Shown here piece by piece: positions 32,746 through 41,232 of a DNA stretch of 64,000 bases (position 1 is the first letter of the stretch; each line of letters starts with the position of its first letter). This DNA is from Paenibacillus sacheonensis (GTDB lineage Bacteria > Bacillota > Bacilli > Paenibacillales > Paenibacillaceae), in NCBI RefSeq assembly GCF_009909195.1, contig NZ_JAAAMU010000013.1, positions 1 to 64,000 of the forward strand, read 5' to 3'. The notes beneath the pieces are model-generated. The model was not told the DNA's origin, searched no databases, and saw only the letters and a program-made list of their open reading frames with translations. A program made the position numbers and the translations under genes.

Positions 32746-33561
32746 ATGAATTATTGCTGGGGAAACATGGGCAACATGGGCAACATGGGAAACATGGGTA
32801 ACGATGCAATCAGCTACAAACCGTACGGCGCGCTTGCCGGCCAAGGCAATCACAACGGCCATAAAAGCTGCAAAAGCCGCAAAAGCGGCGGTACCGGCGG
32901 CGAACGTTTCTTGAACGCGCAGGTCGGCATGAACGTTAAAGTGAACCGCGGCGGTCCGGAATCGCTCGAGGGCAAGCTTCTCGGCGTCCAACCCGGCTAT
33001 CTCGTGCTCAAATCGGCTAACGGACTCGTGTATGTGAATACCAGCCATGTGAAGAGCGTTACGGATCTTCCCGGCGGAACTGGCGGATCCCACGGTTCGA
33101 AAGGCGGATCGCGCCAATATATCATGGCAGGAAGCTTCGACGGCGTCCTTCGCCAGCTGACTCGCAGATTCGTGCAAATCAACTGGGGCGGACCCGAAAA
33201 GCTCGAAGGCTTCATCGGGCACGTCGGCAACGAATCGCTGCTGCTCGTCGTAGGTCAGGAACTGGTGCAAATCCCGCTTTATCACATCAAAACGGTTAAA
33301 ACCGCCGGCATGTATGCAAGCGGCGGCAGCAAAGGCAACCAAGGCAATCAAGGCAACCAAGGCAACAGCGGCAACAAGTCGTCTTCCAACAACAAATCGT
33401 CCTCCGGCCAAAAATCGTCCTCCGGCCATAAATCATCCTCCGGCAACCAATCGTCCTCCCGCGGCAACCGCAGTTCCAACCGGAACAACCGAACAAGCGG
33501 CAAAAAAAGCGGCAGAACCGCCAGCACGCGTACCGGCTCCATGCGCGATAAAAAAGGCTGA
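32746..33561 (+). CDS. cotB: CotB-family spore coat protein
   Basis: A 271-residue coat protein. The N terminus carries a GNM tripeptide repeated four times (nine-base DNA units). Two LSm-like CotB repeats follow: VNRGGPESLEGKLLGV..VNTSHVKSV (~65-105) and INWGGPEKLEGFIGHV..LYHIKTV (~145-185). The last ~80 residues are Ser/Asn/Gly/Lys-rich (KSSSGQKSSSGHKSSSG) and end in basic residues. B. subtilis CotB shares the RGGPE repeats and a Ser-rich tail that CotH phosphorylates. GGAGGG lies eight bases before the ATG. CotH is encoded 1.2 kb away. Confidence 0.9.
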   Translation: MNYCWGNMGNMGNMGNMGNDAISYKPYGALAGQGNHNGHKSCKSRKSGGTGGERFLNAQVGMNVKVNRGGPESLEGKLLGVQPGYLVLKSANGLVYVNTSHVKSVTDLPGGTGGSHGSKGGSRQYIMAGSFDGVLRQLTRRFVQINWGGPEKLEGFIGHVGNESLLLVVGQELVQIPLYHIKTVKTAGMYASGGSKGNQGNQGNQGNSGNKSSSNNKSSSGQKSSSGHKSSSGNQSSSRGNRSSNRNNRTSGKKSGRTASTRTGSMRDKKG

Positions 33562-33975
33562 TTAACGAAAGCTTCCGTAGCTGCCGGCGGCACCCATCTC
33601 CAGTTTCAGCGGCCCGGTCCGGTTCCCCAAGGACCCGGTCTTCGGCGCCGCTGAATGGAATGCCGTCGGCACTGCGGCCTTCGTTGTTCGCATGATTCCC
33701 GATTATGGCCGCATACGCTTCTCGTGCTGGAGATATGGCGGCGAAGACTTCCTGGCCGATCCTTTTCGTCTCGCGTTCGGTATCCATGCGATTGTGGACG
33801 CCTTCGGCGGGCTGCTGACGATCATGTCAACCCCTCATGAACAACAAACATGAAGTCGTTACCGGGATGTTGCCGCTGACCATTCATCAATCTCCTTCCC
33901 AAGCCGTGCAGCCGGCCAGTCTGTTCAGTCTCGGATGCAAGGACGCATCTGACAGGATGAAAGGAGGTCGATTTC
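33562..33975. other. intergenic region with a long GC-rich hairpin
   Basis: CAGCGGC..GGTCC at 33607 pairs with GGACC..GCCGCTG ending at 33652, a long imperfect stem without a T-run. One 90-codon frame (about 33587-33850, plus strand) reads smoothly but has no start codon or ribosome site. AAAGGAGG at 33959-33966 belongs to the next gene. Confidence 0.5.
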
Positions 33976-34644
33976 ATGAAATATCGTCACCCTTTATTAG
34001 ACCGCTTCATCGAACTAGATATTTCCGGCAAGACGATCACGATCCAAGGCAAGCTCATCGATATGGGCCAAGACATACTCGTTGTTCATAACGGTACACA
34101 ATTCCTTTATATTCCGCTCATTCACGTGCAGCAGCTGCGTTTGGCCAAAACCTTGGATGCGCAGGCAATCACGGTGCCCGAACTGCCCTTCGAACCGCAA
34201 AACGATCCGATTTCCTACCGCAAAGTGCTGATGAACGCCAAGGGCATGTTCTCTGAGATTTACATTACCGGCAACCAATCGATTCACGGCTATCTAACGA
34301 GCGTCATGAACGATTTCTTCGTCTTCTATTCTCCCGTGTACCATTCGGTGATCATATCTCTTCAGCATCTGAAGTTTCTGATTCCGTATAATCCGAACGT
34401 AACGCCGTACACGCTGACACCCGAGCAGTTTCCGCTTAAGCCGTCTCCCATAACGCTGGCTCGCACCTTGGATCAGCAGCTCCGCAAGTTGATCGGCGAG
34501 TTCGTGATATTGGATCTAGGCGAAAATCCGAACAAAATCGGCGTGCTCAAAAGCATCGACCAAAACATCATCGAGCTGTCGACCGCGGGAGGCAACTCCG
34601 TCTATCTGCACTTCGACCATGTCAAGACGGTCCATCTTCCGTAA
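33976..34644 (+). CDS. CotB-like protein with three LSm-type repeats
   Basis: A 222-residue protein built from three copies of a ~45-residue beta-rich unit: IELDISGKTITIQGKLIDM..IPLIHVQQL, EIYITGNQSIHGYLTSV..ISLQHLKFL and FVILDLGENPNKIGVLKSI..LHFDHVKTV. Each ends in the H-(V/L)-K-like motif also seen in CotB repeats. It lacks the Ser-rich tail. The similarity and its place directly after cotB suggest a coat or coat-associated protein. AAAGGAGG nine bases upstream gives a firm start. Confidence 0.75.
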   Translation: MKYRHPLLDRFIELDISGKTITIQGKLIDMGQDILVVHNGTQFLYIPLIHVQQLRLAKTLDAQAITVPELPFEPQNDPISYRKVLMNAKGMFSEIYITGNQSIHGYLTSVMNDFFVFYSPVYHSVIISLQHLKFLIPYNPNVTPYTLTPEQFPLKPSPITLARTLDQQLRKLIGEFVILDLGENPNKIGVLKSIDQNIIELSTAGGNSVYLHFDHVKTVHLP

Positions 34645-34663
34645 TCATCGCCGCCCGGTCCGG

Positions 34664-34683
34664 TTCTTCCCTTCGGGGAAGAA
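34664..34683 (+). terminator. UUCG-tetraloop hairpin after the CotB-like gene
   Basis: TTCTTCCC-TTCG-GGGAAGAA is a perfect 8-bp stem with a very stable loop, 19 bases after the stop codon. There is no T-run, so it may protect the 3' end instead of terminating. Confidence 0.5.
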
Positions 34684-34758
34684 GCGTTACATATTCAGCC
34701 CTATCTTGGACATACTAGGCAAGGATTATAATCCATGGAAACAGGAGGGATTACCTTG

Positions 34759-34983
34759 ATGCAAGCATTGACAGCCAAGGAGCTGGAATATTTAGTGGAT
34801 TCTCTGTCGAACGAGGATCTGCTGATCAAGCAAAACGCCGTGATGGCGGCTTCGGCCAGTAATCCGGCAATCAAGCAATTAGGCGCGAACATGATCCAAA
34901 CCCATCTGCAGCATACGCAAATGCTGCTGCAATCCATCGGGCAGCATCAACAGTTTGCCCCGACTCAGCCGCAATCGCACTAG
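34759..34983 (+). CDS. small CotF-like spore coat protein
   Basis: A 74-residue helical protein (LTAKELEYLVDSLSNEDLLI, NPAIKQLGANMIQTHLQHTQML) ending in a Gln/Pro/His-rich tail. It resembles the N-terminal half of CotF-type coat proteins and lies 36 bases before a full CotF-domain gene. The ATG at 34759 follows GGAGGGA with normal spacing; an upstream ATG at 34735 precedes that site and is less likely. Confidence 0.7.
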   Translation: MQALTAKELEYLVDSLSNEDLLIKQNAVMAASASNPAIKQLGANMIQTHLQHTQMLLQSIGQHQQFAPTQPQSH

Positions 34984-35019
34984 CCCGGCCATTTTAATCG
35001 ATAGGGAGGTTCAGACGAT

Positions 35020-35445
35020 ATGTACCAACAACAAGGACATGCCAAGCCGATGTTATCCGACGAGGATTTGGCTTATACGGTATTGGCGGATCTGAAGCGC
35101 GTCGCAAGCGAATACACCACGGCGGTAACGGAATCCAGCTGCCAGCAGGTACGCCAGCTGTTCACGAATTTGCTCAACAGCACGCTTCAGCTGCAGGGCC
35201 AGCTATACAAGGCGATGGAGCAGAACAACATGTACAGCGCGGCTTCGCCGGCGCTTCGCCAGGAGATCCAGAAGCAGCTTCAGTCGAACCAGCAAACCGA
35301 GCAAAAGACCGAGCAGTTTTTGCAGCAGTTCGGCTTCGGCCAGCCGGCGTTCAGAAGCCCGCAGTATCAATACCAGCAGCAGCCGATGCAGTATCAGCAG
35401 AACGGTCAGCAGCAAATGCAAGGCGGCAGCCAGACGTTTATGTAA
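35020..35445 (+). CDS. CotF-domain spore coat protein
   Basis: A 141-residue coat protein. The CotF domain (~11-75: LSDEDLAYTVLADLKRVASE, SSCQQVRQLFTNLLN, LYKAMEQNNMY) is followed by a Gln/Tyr-rich low-complexity tail (QYQYQQQPMQYQQNGQQQM). ATAGGGAGGT about 11 bases upstream supports the start. It forms a pair with the smaller CotF-like gene and ends at a strong terminator. Confidence 0.85.
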   Translation: MYQQQGHAKPMLSDEDLAYTVLADLKRVASEYTTAVTESSCQQVRQLFTNLLNSTLQLQGQLYKAMEQNNMYSAASPALRQEIQKQLQSNQQTEQKTEQFLQQFGFGQPAFRSPQYQYQQQPMQYQQNGQQQMQGGSQTFM

Positions 35446-35489
35446 TCGGCAGTCAAGAAACGGCTGCCGAATTTCGGCGCGCGCCGTTC

Positions 35490-35516
35490 AAGACCCTTCG
35501 GGGTCTTTTTGTTTTT
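35490..35516 (+). terminator. strong intrinsic terminator after the CotF pair
   Basis: AAGACCC-TTCG-GGGTCTT followed by TTTGTTTTT; a textbook tetraloop terminator. Confidence 0.95.
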
Positions 35517-35635
35517 GGGCCCGAAAAGCCAGAAGACGCGCCGGATGAGGGCGAGCCGGGGCGCTTTTCTTCTTTGCAGGAAGCTTGGATTCGTTGTAAG
35601 ATAAGGTTTATAGCTAAGATCAGGAGGGTTTGACG

Positions 35636-36127
35636 ATGGATGGACGGAAAATGCAAATACTCGAACTGCTGAAGGAAGATGCAAGGCGCTCGGCAGACTT
35701 GATCGCGACGATGATCGACGCGCCCGCGGACGAGGTCAAGCAGGCGATTGCGGAGATGGAGCAGGATCATATCATCGTCAAATACGCGACCGTTGTCAAT
35801 TGGAGCAAGGTTGAAGATGAGAAGGTTACCGCGTTGATCGAAGTTCAAATTACGCCGGAACGCGGCCGCGGCTTCGAGGGCATCGCGGAACGGATCTACT
35901 TATACCCGGAAGTGAAATCGGTCTACTTAATGTCGGGCGCGTACGATCTGCTCGTCGAGGTGCAGGGCAAGACGCTGAAGGACGTGGCGTCCTTCGTATC
36001 CAACAAGCTCTCGCCGATCGATGCCGTGCTGTCTACCAAAACCTTCTTTATTCTGAAAAAATACAAGCAAGACGGCATTATATTCGAAGAGCATGAGGAT
36101 GACCACCGTCTTCTTGTCTCGCCGTAA
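35636..36127 (+). CDS. Lrp/AsnC-family transcriptional regulator
   Basis: A 163-residue regulator with an N-terminal winged helix (MQILELLKEDARRSADLIA, DEVKQAIAEMEQDHII) and a C-terminal RAM/AsnC effector domain (VTALIEVQITPERGRGFEGIAE, VYLMSGAYDLLVEVQGK). CAGGAGGG at 35621-35628 supports the ATG. It is 11 bases upstream of an aminotransferase gene, so it probably controls amino acid metabolism including its own operon. Confidence 0.9.
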   Translation: MDGRKMQILELLKEDARRSADLIATMIDAPADEVKQAIAEMEQDHIIVKYATVVNWSKVEDEKVTALIEVQITPERGRGFEGIAERIYLYPEVKSVYLMSGAYDLLVEVQGKTLKDVASFVSNKLSPIDAVLSTKTFFILKKYKQDGIIFEEHEDDHRLLVSP

Positions 36128-36138
36128 GAGGTGTCCTT

Positions 36139-37353
36139 ATGATAATCGATGAGAAACAACAGAGCATCCCGGCCAAGCGCGAATCCATGGCGGACTATTT
36201 GTCGCCGCAGGTGAGAGCCATCAAGCCGTCCGGCATCCGGCGGTTTTTCGATTTGGCGGCGGGCCGCAAAGATATTATTACGCTCGGCGTCGGCGAGCCC
36301 GATTTCATCACGCCATGGCATGTGCGCGAAGCCTGCGTGTACGCGCTGGAGATGGGCAAGACGCAGTATACGTCGAACGCGGGTACGCCGGAGCTGCGCG
36401 AGGAGATCGCGCACTACTTGAACCATGAATTCCAAGTCGCCTACGATCCCGGCAAAGAAGTGCTCGTCACGGTCGGCGGCAGCGAAGCGATCGATCTCGC
36501 GCTGCGGGCGCTGATCGCGCCGGGCGACGAAATTCTCGTGCCGGAGCCGTGCTACATCTCGTATTCGCCGATTACGTCGCTTACGGGCGGCGTGCCGGTC
36601 GGCGTGGAGACGTTCGCGAAGGACCAGTTCAAGCTGACCGCGGAGTCGCTGCGCGCGGCGATCACGCCGAAGTCCAAGGTGCTCATTCTCTGCTATCCGA
36701 GCAACCCGACCGGCGGAATCATGACGCGCGAGGATTGGCTGCCGATCGCCAAAGTCGTCGAAGAGCACGATCTTATCGTTATCTCCGACGAGATCTACGC
36801 CGAGCTTACTTACGGCACGAAGCATGTCAGCTTTGCGGCCATGCCGGGCATGAAGGATCGCACGATATTGGTCAGCGGCTTCTCCAAGTCGTTTGCGATG
36901 ACGGGCTGGAGGATCGGTTATGCATGCGGTCATCCGGAGCTCATCGCCGCCATGCTCAAGATCCATCAATATACGGTCATGTGCGCCTCCAACATGGCAC
37001 AGGTGGCAGCGCTGGAAGCGCTCCGCAACGGCATGGAAGAGAAGGACCGGATGGTGGAGTCGTATAACCAGCGGCGCAGGTTGGTCGTGAAGGGTTTCCG
37101 GGACATCGGACTGGACTGCCACGAACCGCAAGGCGCGTTTTATGCGTTCCCATCCATCGCGGGACTGGGGTTGACGTCGGAGGAATTCGCGACGGGACTG
37201 CTTAACGAACAGAAGGTCGCGGCCGTGCCAGGGGACGTGTTCGGACTTGGCGGGGAAGGCCATCTTCGCTGCTCCTACGCGACGTCGGTCAGTCAGCTGA
37301 CGGAAGCGATCGATCGAATGGGACAGTTCGTCAGGAAAATTAAAGGAGAATGA
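36139..37353 (+). CDS. class I/II PLP aminotransferase (PatA/YugH-like)
   Basis: A 404-residue fold-type I aminotransferase. It shows GVGEPDFITP, YPSNPTGG, ISDEIYAEL and the PLP Lys in SGFSKSFAMTGWRIGY, plus the C-terminal Arg in LRCSYATS. The substrate is probably an aromatic or branched amino acid, or N-acetyl-diaminopimelate in PatA-type enzymes. The coupling to an Lrp-type regulator is a common arrangement in Bacillota (yugG-yugH). Confidence 0.88.
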   Translation: MIIDEKQQSIPAKRESMADYLSPQVRAIKPSGIRRFFDLAAGRKDIITLGVGEPDFITPWHVREACVYALEMGKTQYTSNAGTPELREEIAHYLNHEFQVAYDPGKEVLVTVGGSEAIDLALRALIAPGDEILVPEPCYISYSPITSLTGGVPVGVETFAKDQFKLTAESLRAAITPKSKVLILCYPSNPTGGIMTREDWLPIAKVVEEHDLIVISDEIYAELTYGTKHVSFAAMPGMKDRTILVSGFSKSFAMTGWRIGYACGHPELIAAMLKIHQYTVMCASNMAQVAALEALRNGMEEKDRMVESYNQRRRLVVKGFRDIGLDCHEPQGAFYAFPSIAGLGLTSEEFATGLLNEQKVAAVPGDVFGLGGEGHLRCSYATSVSQLTEAIDRMGQFVRKIKGE

Positions 37354-37370
37354 AAAAGAGATATTCTTTT

Positions 37371-37399
37371 TTGACATTCTTTGTTATAATTCATACTAA
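37371..37399 (+). promoter_or_regulatory. promoter of the Spo0E-like gene
   Basis: TTGACA at 37371-37376 and TACTAA at 37394-37399 are 17 bases apart. A second possible -10, TATAAT (37385-37390), lies inside the spacer but lacks a good -35. Confidence 0.6.
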
Positions 37400-37472
37400 C
37401 TTTATAAATTCTTTAACCTCGTCGTGCACAAGCGTCGTTAGGTAGCGTTGATTGAAGACTGGAGGGATGGCA

Positions 37473-37691
37473 ATGACTTGTGCAAGAACGGGTCTTAAGC
37501 TTGTATCCTCGTCGTCCGTACGTCGATTAGAAGACGAAATCTATGCGCTGCGCATGAAAATGGAGCAATCCTACGTGGAAGAAGAGACGTTCAGCTCGGA
37601 GAAAGTCATTGGCCTGAGCCGGCTGCTCGATACGAAGATTAATGAATACATGCGGTTTACGAACCATAGAGGCAAGGCACAGCTGAGCTGA
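37473..37691 (+). CDS. Spo0E-family aspartyl-phosphate phosphatase
   Basis: A 72-residue two-helix protein. The C-terminal helix has the family signature around SRLLDTKINEYMR (S-x-x-L-D), used to dephosphorylate Spo0A~P and hold back sporulation. GGAGGG at 37461-37466 sets the ATG at 37473; ATG 37467 overlaps the ribosome site. It has its own promoter and terminator, so it is monocistronic. Confidence 0.85.
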   Translation: MTCARTGLKLVSSSSVRRLEDEIYALRMKMEQSYVEEETFSSEKVIGLSRLLDTKINEYMRFTNHRGKAQLS

Positions 37692-37711
37692 CCATAGGCG
37701 CACAGCAGGAG

Positions 37712-37745
37712 AGAAGAGGTCCTTTACGGGACTTCTTTTCTTTTG
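37712..37745 (+). terminator. terminator after the Spo0E-like gene
   Basis: AGAAGAGGTCC-TTTAC-GGGACTTCTTTT followed by CTTTTGTTTTG. Confidence 0.9.
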
Positions 37746-37785
37746 TTTTGGCTTGCGCGCCGCTAGAGAAGGGAATCGAACATCC

Positions 37786-38961
37786 ATGAATGCCGTTGTT
37801 GGCTTACGTATGTACAATGTGTTATTTTTTGCTTTGCTTGCCATTTTTATCTCGTTTCTTCCCGTCTATTTGGATGCCCAGGGTTTATCCGCCGTGCGGA
37901 TCGGCATTATCGTCGGATCGGGGGGCTTCGTCTCGATCTTCTCCTCGCCGCTCTGGGGCATGGTCAGCGACCGGTTCCGGACGATCCGGGGCATCCTGCT
38001 CACGCTGATCGTCTGCTCCACTGTCGTCGGCTACTTCTTATATACGTCGAACAGCTTCGCGATGCTCGTCATCTTCACGATGCTGCTTTACTTCTTCCTG
38101 CTGCCGATGGACCCGCTCACGGAAAGCTTGAACTTCCAAACGTCGCAGGCTGCCGGCGTCAGCTACGGTTCGATCCGGATGTTCGGCGCGCTTGGTTATG
38201 CGGTCATGTCGCTCACGGTCGGCTATGTCATGCTGTATTTCGGCAAAGGCAGCCTCGGACTTCTGTTTGCCGCATTCGGCGCGGTCAGCTTCGTCGTCTG
38301 CCTGACGCTGCGCGATGCGCCGACCTCGGGCAAGCCCGTGTCCCTGCGAAGCTTGGGACGATTTCTGAGCCATCGCGAGACCTTGATGTTTCTGGTGCTG
38401 ATCTTCGTCGCGGCCGTTCCGTCCCGGATGAACGATACGTATCTCGGGGTCCATATGCGCGCCTTGGGAGGAAGCTCCGAGCTCGTGGGACAAGCGTGGT
38501 TCCTAGCCGCCGGCAGCGAGATTCTCGTCTTTGCCCTCAGCTTCTGGTGGATGCGCAGCGGCCGGGAAATGGCGCTAATCGCTTTCGCGAGCTTCTTTTA
38601 TTTCCTGCGGTTTTTCCTGTCGGCATGGATCACGGACCCGCATGCCATGACGTATTTGCAGCTGCTGCAGGTGTTCACGTTCCCGATATTGTATTCCGCC
38701 GCCATTCAATATTTGTACCGGATCGTGCCGGACGAGTGGAAAGCAACGGGGCAAACCGTGCTTGCGCTGCTGTTCTTCGGCATCTCGGGCATCGTGGCCT
38801 CCTATGCCGGCGGCTGGTTGTACGAGCGTCTGGAGGGGCACGGCTTCTATCTCTTGTTGTCGGGTATGTCCTTCGCGGCATTCCTGTTCAGTCTGGTGCT
38901 GCTGGCCGTTTATCGAAGCGGGCGGACGAGCGGAGCGGCGGAGGACCGGCAGACGGCTTGA
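37786..38961 (+). CDS. MFS transporter (nucleoside/sugar-permease-like)
   Basis: A 391-residue transporter of about 12 helices. It shows SSPLWGMVSDRFRTIRGILL after helix 2 (MFS loop motif G-x-x-x-D-R) and LPMDPLTESLNFQ and YGSIRMFGALGYAVMS, a pattern shared with MFS_1-like/LacY-nucleoside-permease-like proteins of Paenibacillus. The substrate is unknown. AGAAGGG lies about 12 bases upstream of the ATG. Confidence 0.85.
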   Translation: MNAVVGLRMYNVLFFALLAIFISFLPVYLDAQGLSAVRIGIIVGSGGFVSIFSSPLWGMVSDRFRTIRGILLTLIVCSTVVGYFLYTSNSFAMLVIFTMLLYFFLLPMDPLTESLNFQTSQAAGVSYGSIRMFGALGYAVMSLTVGYVMLYFGKGSLGLLFAAFGAVSFVVCLTLRDAPTSGKPVSLRSLGRFLSHRETLMFLVLIFVAAVPSRMNDTYLGVHMRALGGSSELVGQAWFLAAGSEILVFALSFWWMRSGREMALIAFASFFYFLRFFLSAWITDPHAMTYLQLLQVFTFPILYSAAIQYLYRIVPDEWKATGQTVLALLFFGISGIVASYAGGWLYERLEGHGFYLLLSGMSFAAFLFSLVLLAVYRSGRTSGAAEDRQTA

Positions 38962-39108
38962 TGGTCGACTAGAGGCGGAGGAAGTTGCAAGGGCGGGCTC
39001 GATGCGGCAGTCGCGCGCTGCCTTCCGCAAGCCGCGGCAAGGGGATTTATGCTATATTTAAAAGCAGCGCATTTTGGATGGTAAGAACCAAGGGAGGGAT
39101 CGTTGACG

Positions 39109-39684
39109 ATGAAACTTTATACGCGAACGGGAGACGGCGGAGAAACCTCGGTGAAGGGAGGCCGCGTCCGCAAGGACGACATCCGGGTTGAAGCTTACGG
39201 CACCATCGACGAGCTGAACAGCTTCGTCGGTCAAGCGGCTGCTCTGGCGGCAGCGGCAGGGCAGCTCGACGGGCTGGCCGCGGAGCTGCTGGAAATTCAA
39301 CAGGAGCTGTTCGACTGCGGGTCGGATCTCGCTTTCCGCGATCCAGCAGGACGCGACCTGAAGCTGACGCCGGAAGCGGCGGAACGGCTGGAGGGATGGA
39401 TCGACGCGCATACGGACGCCGCGCCCGAGATTACGCGCTTTATCCTGCCGGGGGGAAGCGAAGTATCCGCGGTGCTGCATGTATGCCGGACCGTGTGCCG
39501 GCGCGCGGAGCGCCGAGCCGTAACGCTGAGCGCGGAGGTCGAGGTGCCCGCGCCGGTCATGACGTATCTCAACAGGCTATCGGATTATTTCTTCGCGGCG
39601 GCACGCGCGGCTAACGCTAGATTAGGCGTGGAGGACACGGCCTATATCAGAAGCGCGGACGTCTTCCGCAAACGCGATTCGTGA
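39109..39684 (+). CDS. PduO-type cob(I)alamin adenosyltransferase
   Basis: A 191-residue ATP:corrinoid adenosyltransferase. Family motifs: KLYTRTGDGGETSVKGGRVRK (ATP site, first 20 residues), AYGTIDELNSFVG, FILPGGS and CRRAERR followed by LNRLSDYFFAAARAAN. It makes adenosylcobalamin in the cytoplasm. GGGAGGGA at 39092-39099 supports ATG 39109 over TTG 39103. Its stop overlaps the GTG start of the RluA gene by four bases, so the two are translationally coupled. Confidence 0.93.
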   Translation: MKLYTRTGDGGETSVKGGRVRKDDIRVEAYGTIDELNSFVGQAAALAAAAGQLDGLAAELLEIQQELFDCGSDLAFRDPAGRDLKLTPEAAERLEGWIDAHTDAAPEITRFILPGGSEVSAVLHVCRTVCRRAERRAVTLSAEVEVPAPVMTYLNRLSDYFFAAARAANARLGVEDTAYIRSADVFRKRDS

Positions 39685-40748
39685 GCGAGACGGCCTATTA
39701 CCCTCCGTTGACGGTGCGCGCGTCCGCAGAGGATGACGGCAAGATGGTACGGACCGTGCTGGAGCGGCGTCTCGGCGTTTCCCGCAAGCTATTGTCCCGC
39801 CTCAAGCTGACGGATCTCGGCATCACGGTCAACGGCGAGCGGGTCTATACCAACGACCGCGTAGCCGCGGGAGATCTCCTGGAGCTGCGGATGGAGCAGG
39901 AGGAGTCGGACGATATTTTGCCGGAGCAGATGGAGCTGGATATCGTGTACGAGGATGCCGATCTGCTCGTCGTGAACAAGCCGCCGGGGATCATCGTTCA
40001 TCCGACGCACGGGCACTATACGGGAACGCTGGCGAACGGGGTGGTCCACTACTGGAAGCTTCGCGGGGAACGGGTGCGTTTCAGGCCGATCCACCGTCTG
40101 GACGAGGAGACGTCGGGGCTTGTAGCCATCGCAAAGACAGCCTATATCCATCAGCAGCTGTCCGAGCAGCTGCAGCGGGGCGAGGTGGATAAACGCTATC
40201 GGGCGTACGTGTACGGGTCGCCGCCGGAACTGTCGGCGACCGTCGACGAGCCGATCGATCGCGACAAGGCTAATCCGCATCTGCGCGTGGTCGCGCCGGA
40301 CGGTTACCCGTCCGTGACGCATTACGAAGTGGAAGCGGTGTACGGAGACGGCGTCGCCGCCAAGGTGAATTTGAAGCTGGAGACGGGGCGAACGCATCAG
40401 ATCCGGGTTCACATGAAGCATGTCGGCTGCCCTTTGATCGGAGACAAGCTTTATGGTTATGCGGAACGAGCGGCAGCTAGCGGCAGCTTCAATGACGGCA
40501 GTAGAGCGGGAGAAGATTCCATGCTTGCCGGCGAGACAAGCCAAGGTCAGGGAGATCCGTCTCCTGCCGGGAACGGCGCGCCCGAGGAAGCGCCGCTGCT
40601 GGAGAAGGCCGTCGATCGGCAGGCGCTGCATGCCGCGATCCTGTCGTTCACGCATCCGATTACGCGCGCGCGGATGACCTTCGAAGCGTCGCTGCCGGAT
40701 GATTTGAGACGACTGGAGGCCGAGCTTGCGAAGCTGCAGCCGCGATGA
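39681..40748 (+). CDS. RluA-family 23S/tRNA pseudouridine synthase
   Basis: A 355-residue enzyme. An S4-like RNA-binding domain (~15-85, VSRKLLSRLKLTDLGITVNG) precedes the catalytic domain with PPGIIVHPTHG and the catalytic Asp in IHRLDEETSG, then LETGRTHQIRVH. An insertion of ~45 Ser/Gly/Glu/Pro-rich residues (SGSFNDGSRAGEDSMLAGE) sits between LIGDKLYG and HAAILSF; it is longer than usual and probably a disordered loop. The GTG start overlaps the upstream stop. Confidence 0.9.
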   Translation: MSETAYYPPLTVRASAEDDGKMVRTVLERRLGVSRKLLSRLKLTDLGITVNGERVYTNDRVAAGDLLELRMEQEESDDILPEQMELDIVYEDADLLVVNKPPGIIVHPTHGHYTGTLANGVVHYWKLRGERVRFRPIHRLDEETSGLVAIAKTAYIHQQLSEQLQRGEVDKRYRAYVYGSPPELSATVDEPIDRDKANPHLRVVAPDGYPSVTHYEVEAVYGDGVAAKVNLKLETGRTHQIRVHMKHVGCPLIGDKLYGYAERAAASGSFNDGSRAGEDSMLAGETSQGQGDPSPAGNGAPEEAPLLEKAVDRQALHAAILSFTHPITRARMTFEASLPDDLRRLEAELAKLQPR

Positions 40749-40851
40749 CGGGGACCGCGGCCGACGCCGCAGACCGCTAGGACAAGCAGCCTCGCAGACG
40801 GATCATCCGGAACCCTGACGGAGAACATGAACGGATGGAGATAGAGCAACG

Positions 40852-41211
40852 ATGAAGAAGCTGACGATCTATGAATATCCCAAATGCGGTACCTGCCGCA
40901 GCGCGATCAAGAATCTGAAGAGCAAGGATTATGAGCTGGAGCACCATAACGTGTTCGAGACGGCGCCGTCTGCCCAGGTGCTGGCGGACCTCGTGAAGAG
41001 AAGCGGGCTGGACGTGAAGAAGTTTTTCAACACTTCAGGCGAGGCGTATAAGGAAATGGGCCTGAAGGACAAGCTGCCCGGCATGTCGGACGGCGAGAAA
41101 ATCGCCCTGCTGGCTTCCAATGGCAGATTGATTAAGCGGCCTGTCGTGTCGGACGGCACTACGGTGACGGTCGGTTTCAAGGAAGAAGATTTCAATCGTA
41201 TTTGGAGCTAA
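40852..41211 (+). CDS. ArsC/Spx-family thioredoxin-like protein (YusI/YffB type)
   Basis: A 119-residue protein with YEYPKCGTCRSA (a CxxC at residues ~12-15), KFFNTSGEAYKEMGLKD and LIKRPVVSDG. Spx regulators also carry CxxC, but the RPVV-type C terminus and lack of Spx-specific residues fit the YusI-like arsenate-reductase-related group, whose role is unclear. It lies 100 bases after the RluA gene. Confidence 0.88.
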   Translation: MKKLTIYEYPKCGTCRSAIKNLKSKDYELEHHNVFETAPSAQVLADLVKRSGLDVKKFFNTSGEAYKEMGLKDKLPGMSDGEKIALLASNGRLIKRPVVSDGTTVTVGFKEEDFNRIWS

Positions 41212-41232
41212 GGCAGCGAGGGGGATAAGCGA

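Noticed and set aside
33587-33850. 90-codon plus-strand frame after cotB ending ..VDAFGGLLTIMSTPHEQQT
   Set aside because: Its end looks vaguely like a histidine-kinase ATPase C terminus, but there is no start codon, ribosome site or further domain. It could be a relic, which cannot be supported from this sequence alone.
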